Of a stretch of DNA of 64,000 bases, positions 16,516 to 25,005 are shown in pieces. Both the position numbers and the translations under genes were made by a program. Source of the DNA: Streptomyces griseus (GTDB taxonomy: Bacteria; Actinomycetota; Actinomycetes; Streptomycetales; Streptomycetaceae); contig NZ_UAVD01000029.1 in assembly GCF_900460065.1 (NCBI RefSeq), positions 62,001 through 126,000 of the forward strand, given 5' to 3'. Position 1 is the first letter of the stretch. Each line of letters starts with the position of its first letter. A model generated the notes under the pieces. It had not been told where the DNA came from. It worked only from the letters and a program-made list of their open reading frames with translations, and searched no databases.

Positions 16516-17418
16516 TCAGGGGCGCAGGAATCCGCCGATCCGCTGCCGCAGCCCCCGCGGGTCCAGGCCGTGCGCCGCGAGGTGCTCCTCCATCTGCCCG
16601 TACCGACGCAGCTCGGCGCGGCCCACTCCCAGCCCGAGCACCCGGTGGGGCAGGTCGATCAGCGCTTCGCCCGCGGCGGCCGTGGAGGTGCCCGCCAGAT
16701 ACGGCTCCACGATCACCACGTCCGCGGTCGTGGCCGCGGCGGCGGCCCGGCGCACCCCCGCCGCGTCGAACGGCCGCACGGTCGTCGCGTACAGCACGGT
16801 GACGTCCAGTCCCTCGGTGGCGGCGAGGACGTCGTCGAGCATCGGGCCGACCGCGATCACGGTCCCGCGCCGCCCCTCGCGCACCACGGCGAACCCCGCG
16901 GAGCCGCTCACCGGCAGCGCCTCCCGGTTCGCCTGGAGCGAGAGGCGTACGTACACCCGGTCGTCGCCGGCGACGGACTCCCGCAGCAGGGCCTCGGCCT
17001 CGTCCGGATGGCCCGGCACGTGTACGGTCCAGCCGTCGAGCGTGTCGAGGAGGGCCACGTCACCGGGGGACATGTGCGTGAAGCCCCCGGCGGGCCAGTC
17101 GTACGAGCCGCCGGCGCTCACCAGGATCCCGCCGACCCCCTGGTGCCCGAAGTCCAGCTTGACCTGCTCGAAGGGCCGCTCGACCAGGAAGCTGGCGAAG
17201 GTGTGCACGATCGGCCGCATTCCGGTCAGGGCCATTCCCGCACCTGCCCCGACCAGCAGCTGTTCCCGGATTCCGACGTTGATCACCCGGTCCGGATGGG
17301 CGCGCAGAGCGGGGGCGAAGCCGTCGGCGCTGATATCGGCGAGCACGACGGCCAGCCGGGGCTCCTCGTCCAGGAGTCGCGAGGCGGTGCTGATGAATCG
17401 GTCACGCATGGTGTCCAT
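16516..17418 (-). CDS. Transketolase, C-terminal subunit
   Basis: The product is 300 residues, comprising the pyrimidine-binding (Pyr) and C-terminal domains of a split transketolase. Visible are VINVGIREQLLVGAGAGMALTG (containing the catalytic-type glutamate that activates thiamine pyrophosphate), PIVHTFASFLVERPFEQ, and the C-terminal VTVLYATTVRPFD. It transfers two-carbon ketol units in sugar-phosphate metabolism together with the N-terminal subunit encoded 79 bases upstream. Split transketolases often serve secondary or sugar-specific pathways rather than the main pentose phosphate pathway. ATG 17418 follows AAGGGA. Confidence 0.92.
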   Translation of the reverse strand: MDTMRDRFISTASRLLDEEPRLAVVLADISADGFAPALRAHPDRVINVGIREQLLVGAGAGMALTGMRPIVHTFASFLVERPFEQVKLDFGHQGVGGILVSAGGSYDWPAGGFTHMSPGDVALLDTLDGWTVHVPGHPDEAEALLRESVAGDDRVYVRLSLQANREALPVSGSAGFAVVREGRRGTVIAVGPMLDDVLAATEGLDVTVLYATTVRPFDAAGVRRAAAAATTADVVIVEPYLAGTSTAAAGEALIDLPHRVLGLGVGRAELRRYGQMEEHLAAHGLDPRGLRQRIGGFLRP

Positions 17419-17497
17419 GAGGGGTCCCTTCCGGGGGCTCCGGTGCGGTGGCGGCAGCGGTGCGGTGGTGGTCGTTCGGGGTGGGGCGGGGCGGCGC

Positions 17498-18208
17498 TCA
17501 GCTCTTGGGTTCGACGCGGGCGACGACGGCCAGCGGCCTGCCCGGGTGGGGTGTGGTGAACGCCGCGTGCAGGGCCTCGTGGTCGCGACCGTCCACGGTC
17601 ACCGCCGCCCACCCGGCGGACGCGAAGCGGGAGGCGATCCCGCCGGGCCAGCCGTGGGTGGCGGAGGCGTTGTCGATCACCAGCGTGTGCAGCTGTTCGA
17701 GCCCGGCCGGGCCCGCGTGGGCGATGGCCTCGTGATTGCTGCCCTCGTCCAGCTCGGCGTCGCCGATCAGGACCCACACCCGGGGGTCGGTGAGACCCTG
17801 GGCGCGCAGCCCGAGCACGGTGCCGACGGCGAGCGGCAGCCCGTGCCCCAGGGACCCGCTGCCGATCTCCGCCCCCGGCACCAGCATCCGGTCCGGGTGG
17901 TGGCCGAGCGGTGAGTCGTACGCCCCGAAGCCGGGCAGCAGCTCCTCGTCGAAGAATCCGTGCGCGGCGAGGACGGCGTAGTACGCCATGGGCCCGTGCC
18001 CCTTGGAGAGCAGGAAGCGGTCCCGCTCGGGGGCGTCGACCGTCTCCGGTGTGACGCGGAGCACCCTGTCGTAGAGCACCCACAGGGCGTCGAGCGTGGA
18101 ATGGGCGGCGGGCGCGTGCTTCTCCGCGCCGGTCATCAGGGCGATCAGGCGGGCGAGGTCGGGGAATGCGCGAGGTCCGCGTGCCGTCGCGGCGGTCGTG
18201 TTCGTCAT
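17498..18208 (-). CDS. Transketolase, N-terminal subunit
   Basis: A 236-residue thiamine-pyrophosphate-binding half of the split transketolase. LLSKGHGPMAYYAVLAAHG is the phosphate-binding region, and GSLGHGLPLAVG precedes the TPP motif VWVLIGDAELDEGSNHEA (GDxxxxEG...). Asparagine in LVIDNASATHG stands where the second TPP ligand loop lies. It is the first gene of the two-gene operon. A MerR/SoxR-like inverted repeat lies 19 bases upstream of its ATG. Confidence 0.92.
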   Translation of the reverse strand: MTNTTAATARGPRAFPDLARLIALMTGAEKHAPAAHSTLDALWVLYDRVLRVTPETVDAPERDRFLLSKGHGPMAYYAVLAAHGFFDEELLPGFGAYDSPLGHHPDRMLVPGAEIGSGSLGHGLPLAVGTVLGLRAQGLTDPRVWVLIGDAELDEGSNHEAIAHAGPAGLEQLHTLVIDNASATHGWPGGIASRFASAGWAAVTVDGRDHEALHAAFTTPHPGRPLAVVARVEPKS

Positions 18209-18220
18209 GACACCGAGCGT

Positions 18221-18246
18221 TCAACATCAACCGTGGTTGAGGTCAA
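18221..18246 (-). promoter_or_regulatory. Possible SoxR/MerR-type promoter of the transketolase operon
   Basis: On the minus strand the order is TTGACC (18246-18241, a -35-like box), then CTCAACCACGGTTGATG, which contains a perfect arm pair TCAACC-GT-GGTTGA (18227-18240 on the plus strand). A dyad lying in the spacer just after the -35 is the hallmark of MerR-family promoters, and the CCTCAA arm resembles SoxR boxes. No -10 box can be fixed with certainty. Confidence 0.4.
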
Positions 18247-18335
18247 GCGCGGAATGGCGTTGGTGACCACCTGCTGGAGTGCGGTATTGTTCTCATGCGC
18301 GTTCAGCCAGGGGAAACCCCAGGTCAGACGGGCAT

Positions 18336-18409
<74 letters not shown>

Positions 18410-18423
18410 CTGGAGACAGTCGT

Positions 18424-18467
18424 TGATCAGGGCCGGTTACGGAGCAATCCGTAACCGGCCCTGATCA
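18424..18467. terminator. Perfect 20-bp hairpin after tRNA-Pro
   Basis: 18424-18443 is exactly complementary to 18448-18467, with a GCAA tetraloop and TTT just after. This is a very strong intrinsic terminator for the tRNA. It is followed at once by a short direct repeat (TCGGGGACC at 18469-18477 and again at 18481-18489). The rest of the stretch up to 18696 has no gene that I can support. Confidence 0.8.
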
Positions 18468-18696
18468 TTTCGGGGACCGGTCGGGGACCAGCCGGAGGCC
18501 CGGCGCCCTGGACGGGGTCGGCGCGTCATGGGGGCGGGGCTCCGCAGCGAGCATGGTGCGCGCAGCGCGTTGAAGAGGGCCGGGAGCGCCGCCCCGGGGG
18601 CCGTTGTCACACGACCGCGCCGAAGCCTTGCGTGCCATGGTTCGACCCCTGCGCGGAATCGAGTCTCCACCGGGCCCGGGGCGGTGCGCTCGCGGT

Positions 18697-19416
18697 TCAG
18701 GAGGACGGTGCGTCCAGGTTCGGCTTCCGCCTCACCTCGGTCACGGACACGCTCTCGTCGACGGGGGCGCCGAAGGGTTCCGCGATCACGCCCGTTCCGG
18801 TGCCGATGACCTCCACCACCAGGCCGGAGCCCATGAACCGAAGGTCCACTCGTGCGCGCGGGTCGCCGCCGAGGTCGGGCATCTCGTGGATGCGGTCGGT
18901 GCGGTATCCGGCGGCGACGATGGTCTGCTGAAGTGCGCTGTAGGTGGTGTGCGGCTCTCCGGCGGCTTCGGTGGTCAGGCGCTCGGCGTGCTTGGCGGCG
19001 GCGCACTTCTCGATCGCGTCGAGTTCGACTTCCTGCGGCGGGCCGGACCGCATGGGCTTGTCGGGCATCTCACCTGACTCATCGACGGGGATGGGGATGT
19101 CGCCGTTCGCGTCGGGTGTCCCCGCGGGCTTTTCGGTGCGGGGGGCCGCGCCGCTGGGGATGCCGCCGGGCAGTGTCCCGGGGTCCGGTGCGGCGCCGTT
19201 GTCGCTGGGGGCGTCGGGGGAGCACTGGCGCGCGAACTCGTTGAGGGTGTCGAGGAACTGCTTCTCGGTGGGCTGCAGGGCGGGTGCGGCGGAGACCTGG
19301 GAGCCGACCGGGGCGGCGGAGGATGCGGACGAGGCTGTCTGGGTGCCGCAGGCGGTCAGGGCGAGGGAGCCCGCAGCCGCTATGACGACGGACGCGGTGA
19401 AGCGAATCGATGGCAT
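18697..19416 (-). CDS. Putative lipoprotein
   Basis: The 239-residue product starts at ATG 19416; a longer frame from 19467 adds 17 residues that do not fit a signal peptide. The N-terminus is a lipoprotein signal with lipobox LTAC. The mature protein has an Ala/Ser-rich linker, a helix LDTLNEFARQCSPDA, a Pro/Gly-rich low-complexity middle (about residues 90-130), and a C-terminal domain with VDLRFMGSGLVVEVIGTGTG. I recognise no enzymatic motif. It lies alone between tRNA-Pro and the transposase remnant, pointing leftward. Confidence 0.7.
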   Translation of the reverse strand: MPSIRFTASVVIAAAGSLALTACGTQTASSASSAAPVGSQVSAAPALQPTEKQFLDTLNEFARQCSPDAPSDNGAAPDPGTLPGGIPSGAAPRTEKPAGTPDANGDIPIPVDESGEMPDKPMRSGPPQEVELDAIEKCAAAKHAERLTTEAAGEPHTTYSALQQTIVAAGYRTDRIHEMPDLGGDPRARVDLRFMGSGLVVEVIGTGTGVIAEPFGAPVDESVSVTEVRRKPNLDAPSS

Positions 19417-19615
19417 GGATGAATCTTCGCCACACGCCCACCTGGGCGCATGAGTATGCGTACTCATGGCTTGATCACAGGCCGGAAATAGTCGTCCAGA
19501 TCTGTGGGCCGATTATTCTCGGTCTCGTTGCGATGGCTTGATTTCGACAAGTTCGTTGGCGAAGCCGTCATGGTTCTCCGGGAACGGCTCCGGTGTGGTG
19601 ACGCTCTGGCCGATT

Positions 19616-19768
19616 TCACGATGGCTGGTTAGATGTCGTAGACGGCGCAAGCGTCCCGCGGTGGAGCGGGCCGCGGCGGGTGCGGGCGATGCCGGCTCGT
19701 CCGGCGAGGGGGATCGCGCTGATGGCCAGGTTGCGGAAGCCGGCTGATGTCCGCGGAGCCTTACTGCA
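19616..19768 (-). pseudogene. Remnant of a DDE transposase C-terminus
   Basis: A minus-strand frame over this stretch contains SAGFRNLAISAIPLAGRAGI, close to the conserved RNLAI-LRLAG-IA segment at the end of many actinomycete IS4/ISAs1-type transposases. The frame upstream is not transposase-like, and no catalytic DDE part is present, so only a decayed tail remains. The whole stretch 19417-20128 (about 700 bases) otherwise holds no gene I can support. Confidence 0.5.
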
Positions 19769-20128
19769 CCTGACCTGGGATTTTCCCTCGGGAAGGTGCT
19801 GTCCGGGTCGGATCGGGCGGGCTTGCCGCCGCTCATGACGGGGGGTCTCCTGTCGGTGCTCTCCAGGGCTCACCCGCCGAAGCGGGAAGCCTTCTCCAAG
19901 GCTGACGGAGAGGGGCTCGACGGCCGTCCCGGGCCCATTCGGCCAGGCATCCTTTTTTCGCCGGTCACCCGAGGCCGATTCACGAATCCCGGGTATTCCT
20001 CGGGGTCTCGACAACACCGATGAATGGAGGAGTCGGTTCCAGTTTTATGGTCTTGCAGACACATGTTCGGATCGCATAAGTTCCCGGATTGTTGATCAGA
20101 GTTGGTCAACTTGAGCGAAGGGAACACA

Positions 20129-21745
20129 GTGCGCAAATTCGCGCTTCCTGTGATAGCAGCGGTTTCCCTGGCCATGCTGCTGCCGCAGTCACCCGCCGTC
20201 GCCGAAACCACGCCCAGCGCACCTCTGGCTGACGGCACGGTCACCAGCATCGGCCCCGGCCTGTACGAGTCCGCCATCGACACGTACACCGTCACCGAGA
20301 ACGATGTCCCCGTCGGTCTGATGGGTCGCTCACATGCCGTGAACGGGCAGGGCTCCGGCGCCGCCGGCGTTCAGCAGGCGCCTTCTGCGCGTGCGGACCT
20401 GGACGTGTTCGGCACGGCATGGGAGGCCGAGTTCCTCGGCGGACAGCTCAACCGCACCCTCGCCTCCTCCAGTGGTGCGATCACCGTGCGGGACCTGGCG
20501 TCGGGTGCCTCCACCCGCTACGACCTCACCGATTCCATCGCCGGCCCCAACGGTGGCAGCGTCAGCACCTACCGGGCCGTTGACGGGTCCAAGCTCGTGG
20601 AGTCCATCGTCTTCGACGACCTGTCCGGGTCGCTGAAGACCACCGTCACCGAGACCGTGGAAGTCGACCTCGCCACCAGCACCACCGGGGACGACGTTCC
20701 CGTGGATGCGTCCGGCGCGCCCATTCCGGCCGCTGACCTGAAGCCGACCTACGTCTACAAGCAGGTGTCCGGCAGTGGGGACACCTGGCGAGTGACGTCG
20801 GTGGGCAACCACGCGTACAAGCCGTCGACCGTCACCTATGACGCGCAGGGCCGCGTCTCGCAGGTGAAGGAACCGGCGCGTGGCACCGACGCTCCGGCGC
20901 AGACGCTGAAGGTGAACTACTCCACCGCGACCACCGCGACCTCCTCGGTGCCGGGTGAAGTCAGTGGTCTGGTGAAGGACATCGCTCTCACGGTCGGTAC
21001 GACCACGCAGACGCTGGCCCGCTACAGCTACGACACCGCGGGGCTGCTGAAGAAGGCGGAGAACCCGGCGGCGGGTGACGAGCTGAACGCGTACACCTAT
21101 GACGGGTTGAACCGGCTCGACACCGCGACCACGGACGGTGGCGCGAAGTGGGATCTGAACTTCGGTGCGGAGACCGCCCAGGCGACGGCGACGGAGACGA
21201 CCGGAACGGTTCCGGTCGCCGGCACCGCGATGGCGGGTGCACCTTCGATCCAGCAGCAGGACGGGGTTGTTCCGGCGGCGTCCGACTTCGAGTCCGGTGA
21301 GATCAACGAACCCAGTGCCAAACCGTCGTGGTGCAACAACGCGTACGAGTGGATGTGGTACACGGCGAGTGGCTGTGCGACGAAGGTCGCTCACTACGGG
21401 TGGCGCAACCCGTACTGGAAGGTGACGCCGACGGGGCACTACGTGGTGGGTGTCAACCACGATCACTGCACCTCTGCCAAGGACAAGCCGAACAACTGGA
21501 ACTTCGTTCCGGCGTGCGACATGCACGACTACGGGTACGGCACGATCGGGAACGCCTACAAGGGCTACAAGTGGTACCTGGACAAGGGCAAGGGCGTTCA
21601 GGCCGACGTGACGTTCTACAACACGTTGTACAGCTACACCTGCCCCCGGTACAGCAACAAGAAGTCCTGCCGGGCCACGGCGTACACGTACTACCTGGCC
21701 GTCTTCTACTTCGGTCGTCCGAAGAACGGCGCCAACGCCACCTGA
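20129..21745 (+). CDS. Secreted protein with RHS/YD-repeat-like region and C-terminal phospholipase A2 domain
   Basis: A 538-residue exported protein. GTG 20129 is chosen because GAAGGGA lies 5 bases upstream. Residues 1-26 form a signal peptide ending AVA-E. Residues about 90-345 resemble RHS/YD-repeat proteins: DLDVFGTAWEAEFLGG, VTYDAQGRVSQV, YSYDTAGLLKKAENP and YTYDGLNRLDTAT. After a linker, residues about 395-538 form a prokaryotic phospholipase A2 domain with the catalytic block ACDMHDYGYG (His466-Asp467) preceded by VNHDHCTSAKDKP and several cysteines that could form disulfides. It probably hydrolyses phospholipids outside the cell. The combination recalls polymorphic toxins with an enzymatic tip. 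An obvious immunity gene is not adjacent. Confidence 0.85.
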   Translation: MRKFALPVIAAVSLAMLLPQSPAVAETTPSAPLADGTVTSIGPGLYESAIDTYTVTENDVPVGLMGRSHAVNGQGSGAAGVQQAPSARADLDVFGTAWEAEFLGGQLNRTLASSSGAITVRDLASGASTRYDLTDSIAGPNGGSVSTYRAVDGSKLVESIVFDDLSGSLKTTVTETVEVDLATSTTGDDVPVDASGAPIPAADLKPTYVYKQVSGSGDTWRVTSVGNHAYKPSTVTYDAQGRVSQVKEPARGTDAPAQTLKVNYSTATTATSSVPGEVSGLVKDIALTVGTTTQTLARYSYDTAGLLKKAENPAAGDELNAYTYDGLNRLDTATTDGGAKWDLNFGAETAQATATETTGTVPVAGTAMAGAPSIQQQDGVVPAASDFESGEINEPSAKPSWCNNAYEWMWYTASGCATKVAHYGWRNPYWKVTPTGHYVVGVNHDHCTSAKDKPNNWNFVPACDMHDYGYGTIGNAYKGYKWYLDKGKGVQADVTFYNTLYSYTCPRYSNKKSCRATAYTYYLAVFYFGRPKNGANAT

Positions 21746-21781
21746 CCCTTCAGGTGAGCGAGTCGGCTTGCTGAGGTGACA

Positions 21782-21819
21782 GGGGTCCGAGTCGGCCTGT
21801 GCCCGCTCGGACCCCTTTT
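21782..21819 (+). terminator. Intrinsic terminator after the phospholipase gene
   Basis: A 10-bp stem GGGGTCCGAG (21782-21791) pairs with 21806-21815 and is followed by TTTT. It overlaps the upstream end of the longest reading frame of the next gene (ATG-like start at 21799), supporting the later TTG 21853 start for that gene. Confidence 0.8.
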
Positions 21820-21852
21820 CCATGCCGTCCCCGGAAGAAGGAAGAACCCGTT

Positions 21853-24255
21853 TTGAAGCGGCCCTTTTGGGCTGCCGTCACGGCGACGGCAGCAGCCATG
21901 GTCCTCGCGACCATGCCCTCCCCCTACAACCCCGTCACCGGCACTGCGCTGGCGGCTGCCAGCGACGCCGTTGATCCGGCCCTCAACGACAAGGTTGCCT
22001 CCGGCGGCACCGTCCGCGTCAACGTCGTCACCTCCCAGACGTCGGAGCTGTCCTCCGCGCAAACGGCGGGGCAAACCCTCGTCACCTACACCACGCTCCC
22101 CCTGGTCACCCTGCGCGTGGACCGGACCGGACTCACCCAGCTCGAGTCGCAGCCCGGTGTCGTCTCCGTCACCGAAGACGTGCCGGTCAAGGCGACTCTG
22201 AACGAATCCACCGTCAAGATCGGTTCCGACAGGGCGAACGACGCCGGCAAGACCGGCGCCGGAGTGTCGATCGCCGTCCTGGACACCGGAGTGGAGAAGG
22301 GGCATCCGTTCCTCGGCGGGCGCGTCAAGCAGGAAGCCTGTTTCTCCGTCACTGACGCGAACTACGGTGCCACCAGCCTCTGCCCCAACAGCCTGCAGGC
22401 CCAGGTGGGTGCCGGCTCGGCGGACACCGCCACCGGCCCGTGCTCGCTGCTCGGCACGCAGTGCGACCACGGCACTCACGTCGCCGGTATCGCCGCGGGC
22501 AACGCGAACAACGCCGCTGGTGCGCCCAAGCGAGGCGTCGCCCCCGCGGCTGATATCGCCGCCGTGCAGGTGTTCACCCAGTTCAACGACGACAGCTACT
22601 GCGGAGCCGGGGGCAGCCCGTGCGTGCTGTCCTTCACCTCCTCGCAGATCAAGGGCCTGGAGCAGGTGCAGCAGTGGAAGGCCGCCGGGGTGAACATCGT
22701 CGCCGCGAACATGAGCCTGGGCGGGTCGCGCTGGACCACCGGCTGCGACGCGGATCCACGTAAGGCGATCATCGACAGTCTTCTCACCAAGGGCGTCGCC
22801 ACGGTCATCGCCGCCGGCAACAACGGCTACACCGATGCCGTGTCCGCGCCCGGCTGTATCGCCTCCGCCGTCACCGTGGGATCGACCACGGACACCGACG
22901 AGGTGTCCACGTTCTCCAACCGTGGCCCGCTACTGGACCTGCTCGCCCCCGGCACCTCCATCAACTCGTCGGTGACGGGCGGCACGTACGCCTCCAAGAA
23001 CGGCACTTCGATGGCCACTCCGCACGTTGCGGGGGCTCTGGCCGTGCTGCGGCAGACGTATCCGGCGGAGACCGTCGAATCCCTGGTGTCGCTGCTCGCC
23101 ACGACGGGCAAGCCCATCTCGTACACGGGGGCGACCACGCCGCGTATTGACGTGTACAAGGCCATCACCGCTGTGACTCCCGCACCTGATCCCACGACGA
23201 AGAAGCCGCGTACGTTCCACGTCGACAACGACCAGACGGTCGTCATCCCCGATGGTGTGGGCTCTCCGGCCCCCGGGCCCTCTGTCACGTCGCCGATCAC
23301 CGTGGCCGAGTACCCGGGGCAGGCGTCGAACAAGCTGAGCGTGTCGGTGAACATCACCCACACCTACCGGGGCGATGTGAAGCTGGAGCTGCTCTCGCCG
23401 ACCGGCAAGGTGTTCCTGCTGAAGAATTCCTCTGTTTCGGACGGGGCGGACAACATCGTCGCCATCTACACGGTGGATGCTTCCGTCGAACCGGCGAACG
23501 GCATGTGGAAGCTTCGTATGACCGATGTCGATGACGCCGACACCGGAAAGCTGAACTGGTGGTCGCTGATCTTCCCGACGCCGTTCGAGAAGAACGCCAA
23601 CGAGGTCATCGCCGACAACAGCACGCTCGTGTCCGCGATCGACGTCACCAACATCAACGGCAACGCGGCCGGGCCGCTCCAGGTGTACGTGAACATGGAT
23701 CACACCAAGCTCGGTGAGGCCCGTGTCCTCCTGGCGAGCCCGGACGGCCGGGTGTACACCCTCAAACCGTACGGTTCGGAGCCCGGTGGCAGTCTGGTCA
23801 CCACGTGGGGTGTGGACGCCACGGATGCGGTCGCGAACGGCACGTGGACGCTGAAGGTCACCGACAACGCCACAGGTGACACCGGCACGCTGAAGGGCTG
23901 GGCGCTGGGTTTCCCGTCGTACGAGAACCAGACCGTCAAGCCCATTCCGGACAAGAACTTCGAGGAGATCTGGACCAGTGTGTCCAGCCTCGTCGGCACC
24001 GCGTCCTCGAAGGTCCAGGTGTATGTGGAGGTCGATCACCAGCGTCACGCCGATCTGAAGATTGACGTCATCGCCCCGGATGGCTCCATCCATCTCCTCA
24101 AGTCGTCCGGTGCGCCCACGGGCGGCGGCATTTTCAAGAAGGTGTACACCGTGAATCTTGATGGAAAGTCCGTCAACGGCTGGTGGAAGCTGCGCGTCGA
24201 TGACCTGACTGTCGGCAACACGGGCACGACGAAGAATTTCGCCGTCCGTTTCTGA
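21853..24255 (+). CDS. Secreted subtilisin-family (S8) protease with three C-terminal P-domains
   Basis: The product is 800 residues from TTG 21853, behind a GAAGGAAG site; the upstream frame runs through the terminator. A signal peptide occupies about residues 1-36, and an inhibitor-type propeptide follows to about 120. The catalytic triad is intact: Asp144 (AVLDTGVE), His206 (HGTHVAG) and Ser386 (NGTSMATPHVAGA), with oxyanion Asn in AAGNNG. Three tandem proprotein-convertase P-domains (about 455-575, 580-688 and 690-800) each contain a beta-sandwich pattern with ANGxWxLxxxD-type segments. It is a likely extracellular endopeptidase. It follows the phospholipase gene but is separated by a terminator. 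Confidence 0.92.
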   Translation: MKRPFWAAVTATAAAMVLATMPSPYNPVTGTALAAASDAVDPALNDKVASGGTVRVNVVTSQTSELSSAQTAGQTLVTYTTLPLVTLRVDRTGLTQLESQPGVVSVTEDVPVKATLNESTVKIGSDRANDAGKTGAGVSIAVLDTGVEKGHPFLGGRVKQEACFSVTDANYGATSLCPNSLQAQVGAGSADTATGPCSLLGTQCDHGTHVAGIAAGNANNAAGAPKRGVAPAADIAAVQVFTQFNDDSYCGAGGSPCVLSFTSSQIKGLEQVQQWKAAGVNIVAANMSLGGSRWTTGCDADPRKAIIDSLLTKGVATVIAAGNNGYTDAVSAPGCIASAVTVGSTTDTDEVSTFSNRGPLLDLLAPGTSINSSVTGGTYASKNGTSMATPHVAGALAVLRQTYPAETVESLVSLLATTGKPISYTGATTPRIDVYKAITAVTPAPDPTTKKPRTFHVDNDQTVVIPDGVGSPAPGPSVTSPITVAEYPGQASNKLSVSVNITHTYRGDVKLELLSPTGKVFLLKNSSVSDGADNIVAIYTVDASVEPANGMWKLRMTDVDDADTGKLNWWSLIFPTPFEKNANEVIADNSTLVSAIDVTNINGNAAGPLQVYVNMDHTKLGEARVLLASPDGRVYTLKPYGSEPGGSLVTTWGVDATDAVANGTWTLKVTDNATGDTGTLKGWALGFPSYENQTVKPIPDKNFEEIWTSVSSLVGTASSKVQVYVEVDHQRHADLKIDVIAPDGSIHLLKSSGAPTGGGIFKKVYTVNLDGKSVNGWWKLRVDDLTVGNTGTTKNFAVRF

Positions 24256-24284
24256 ACCCTCTTCGGAAGCGTACGGAGATATCC

Positions 24285-24320
24285 GCGCGCCCCGCCCTTC
24301 TTTTCCGGGGCGGGGCGCGC
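24285..24320. terminator. Hairpin terminator after the protease gene
   Basis: A 12-bp GC-rich stem (24285-24296 with 24309-24320) encloses a 12-base loop containing a T-run (TTCTTTTCC). It lies 30 bases past the protease stop. Confidence 0.65.
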
Positions 24321-24450
24321 GCTCCGTGTCCGTCGACCTCCATGGCGGAACCGGCACCCGGCGAGATCCCGAATCTCGCCCGCTTTCCCGTTCGGCACGA
24401 TATTGTCTGTGCCAGTCGGGATCGTCTTACTGTCACTTCAAGGGGAGAGC

Positions 24451-25005
24451 ATGAAGAATTTGATAGGCCTGGGCGGCGTCGTTGCCGCCCTGTTAGCTGC
24501 GATGATGATCGCGCCGGCCGCGTCCGCGGCTGACCGGTCCGACCGGAACGGCAGTGCGTCGATCGAGGTCGTGCATGTCAAGGGCGTCAAGGTCGACAAG
24601 CAGGCATCGGCTGAGACCAGGCGGATCATCGAGTCCGACGTGCGTGTCGCCGCGGCTGCCGCCAACGTGTGCGGATCCGGCTACACCATCTCCACCGGGG
24701 CTGCTCGCTACGGTACTCACGGCACCACCTACACCTGGACCAATGGCGCCAGCACGGGCGACAGCTACTACGACAAGCCGATCTGTGCTGTGTTCTTCAA
24801 TGACACCGGCTCCGCCCGTTACATGGGCATCCGCCTGAAGGACAACTACACCGCCACCCCTGACGTCCAGGACTTCGGCACGTTCAGTTCGTACGCCGGG
24901 CCCGTCTACCAGAACCGCGGTTACTGCGGCCAGGCCTATTCGTACATGAAGGCCGGAAGCAGCGTCGTCGTCGACAACTACCTCACCGTGGGGTCCTGCA
25001 ACTGA
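24451..25005 (+). CDS. Small secreted protein of unknown function
   Basis: The product is 184 residues. ATG 24451 follows AAGGGGAGAG and begins a clear signal peptide (MKNLIGLGGVVAALLAAMM, cleavage after SAA). The mature protein has a charged N-terminal part, then a domain rich in Tyr, Gly, Thr and Ser with four cysteines (NVCGSGYTIS, KPICAVFF, NRGYCGQAYSY and the terminal GSCN) that could pair as two disulfides. I recognise no catalytic motif; it could be a small secreted binding or inhibitor protein. The stop overlaps the start of the next gene by one base (TGATG), so the two are translationally coupled. Confidence 0.8.
   Translation: MKNLIGLGGVVAALLAAMMIAPAASAADRSDRNGSASIEVVHVKGVKVDKQASAETRRIIESDVRVAAAAANVCGSGYTISTGAARYGTHGTTYTWTNGASTGDSYYDKPICAVFFNDTGSARYMGIRLKDNYTATPDVQDFGTFSSYAGPVYQNRGYCGQAYSYMKAGSSVVVDNYLTVGSCN

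Noticed and set aside
21799..21852. Upstream start for the subtilisin gene
   Set aside because: This part overlaps the intrinsic terminator of the previous gene and spoils the signal peptide; TTG 21853 has a better site.
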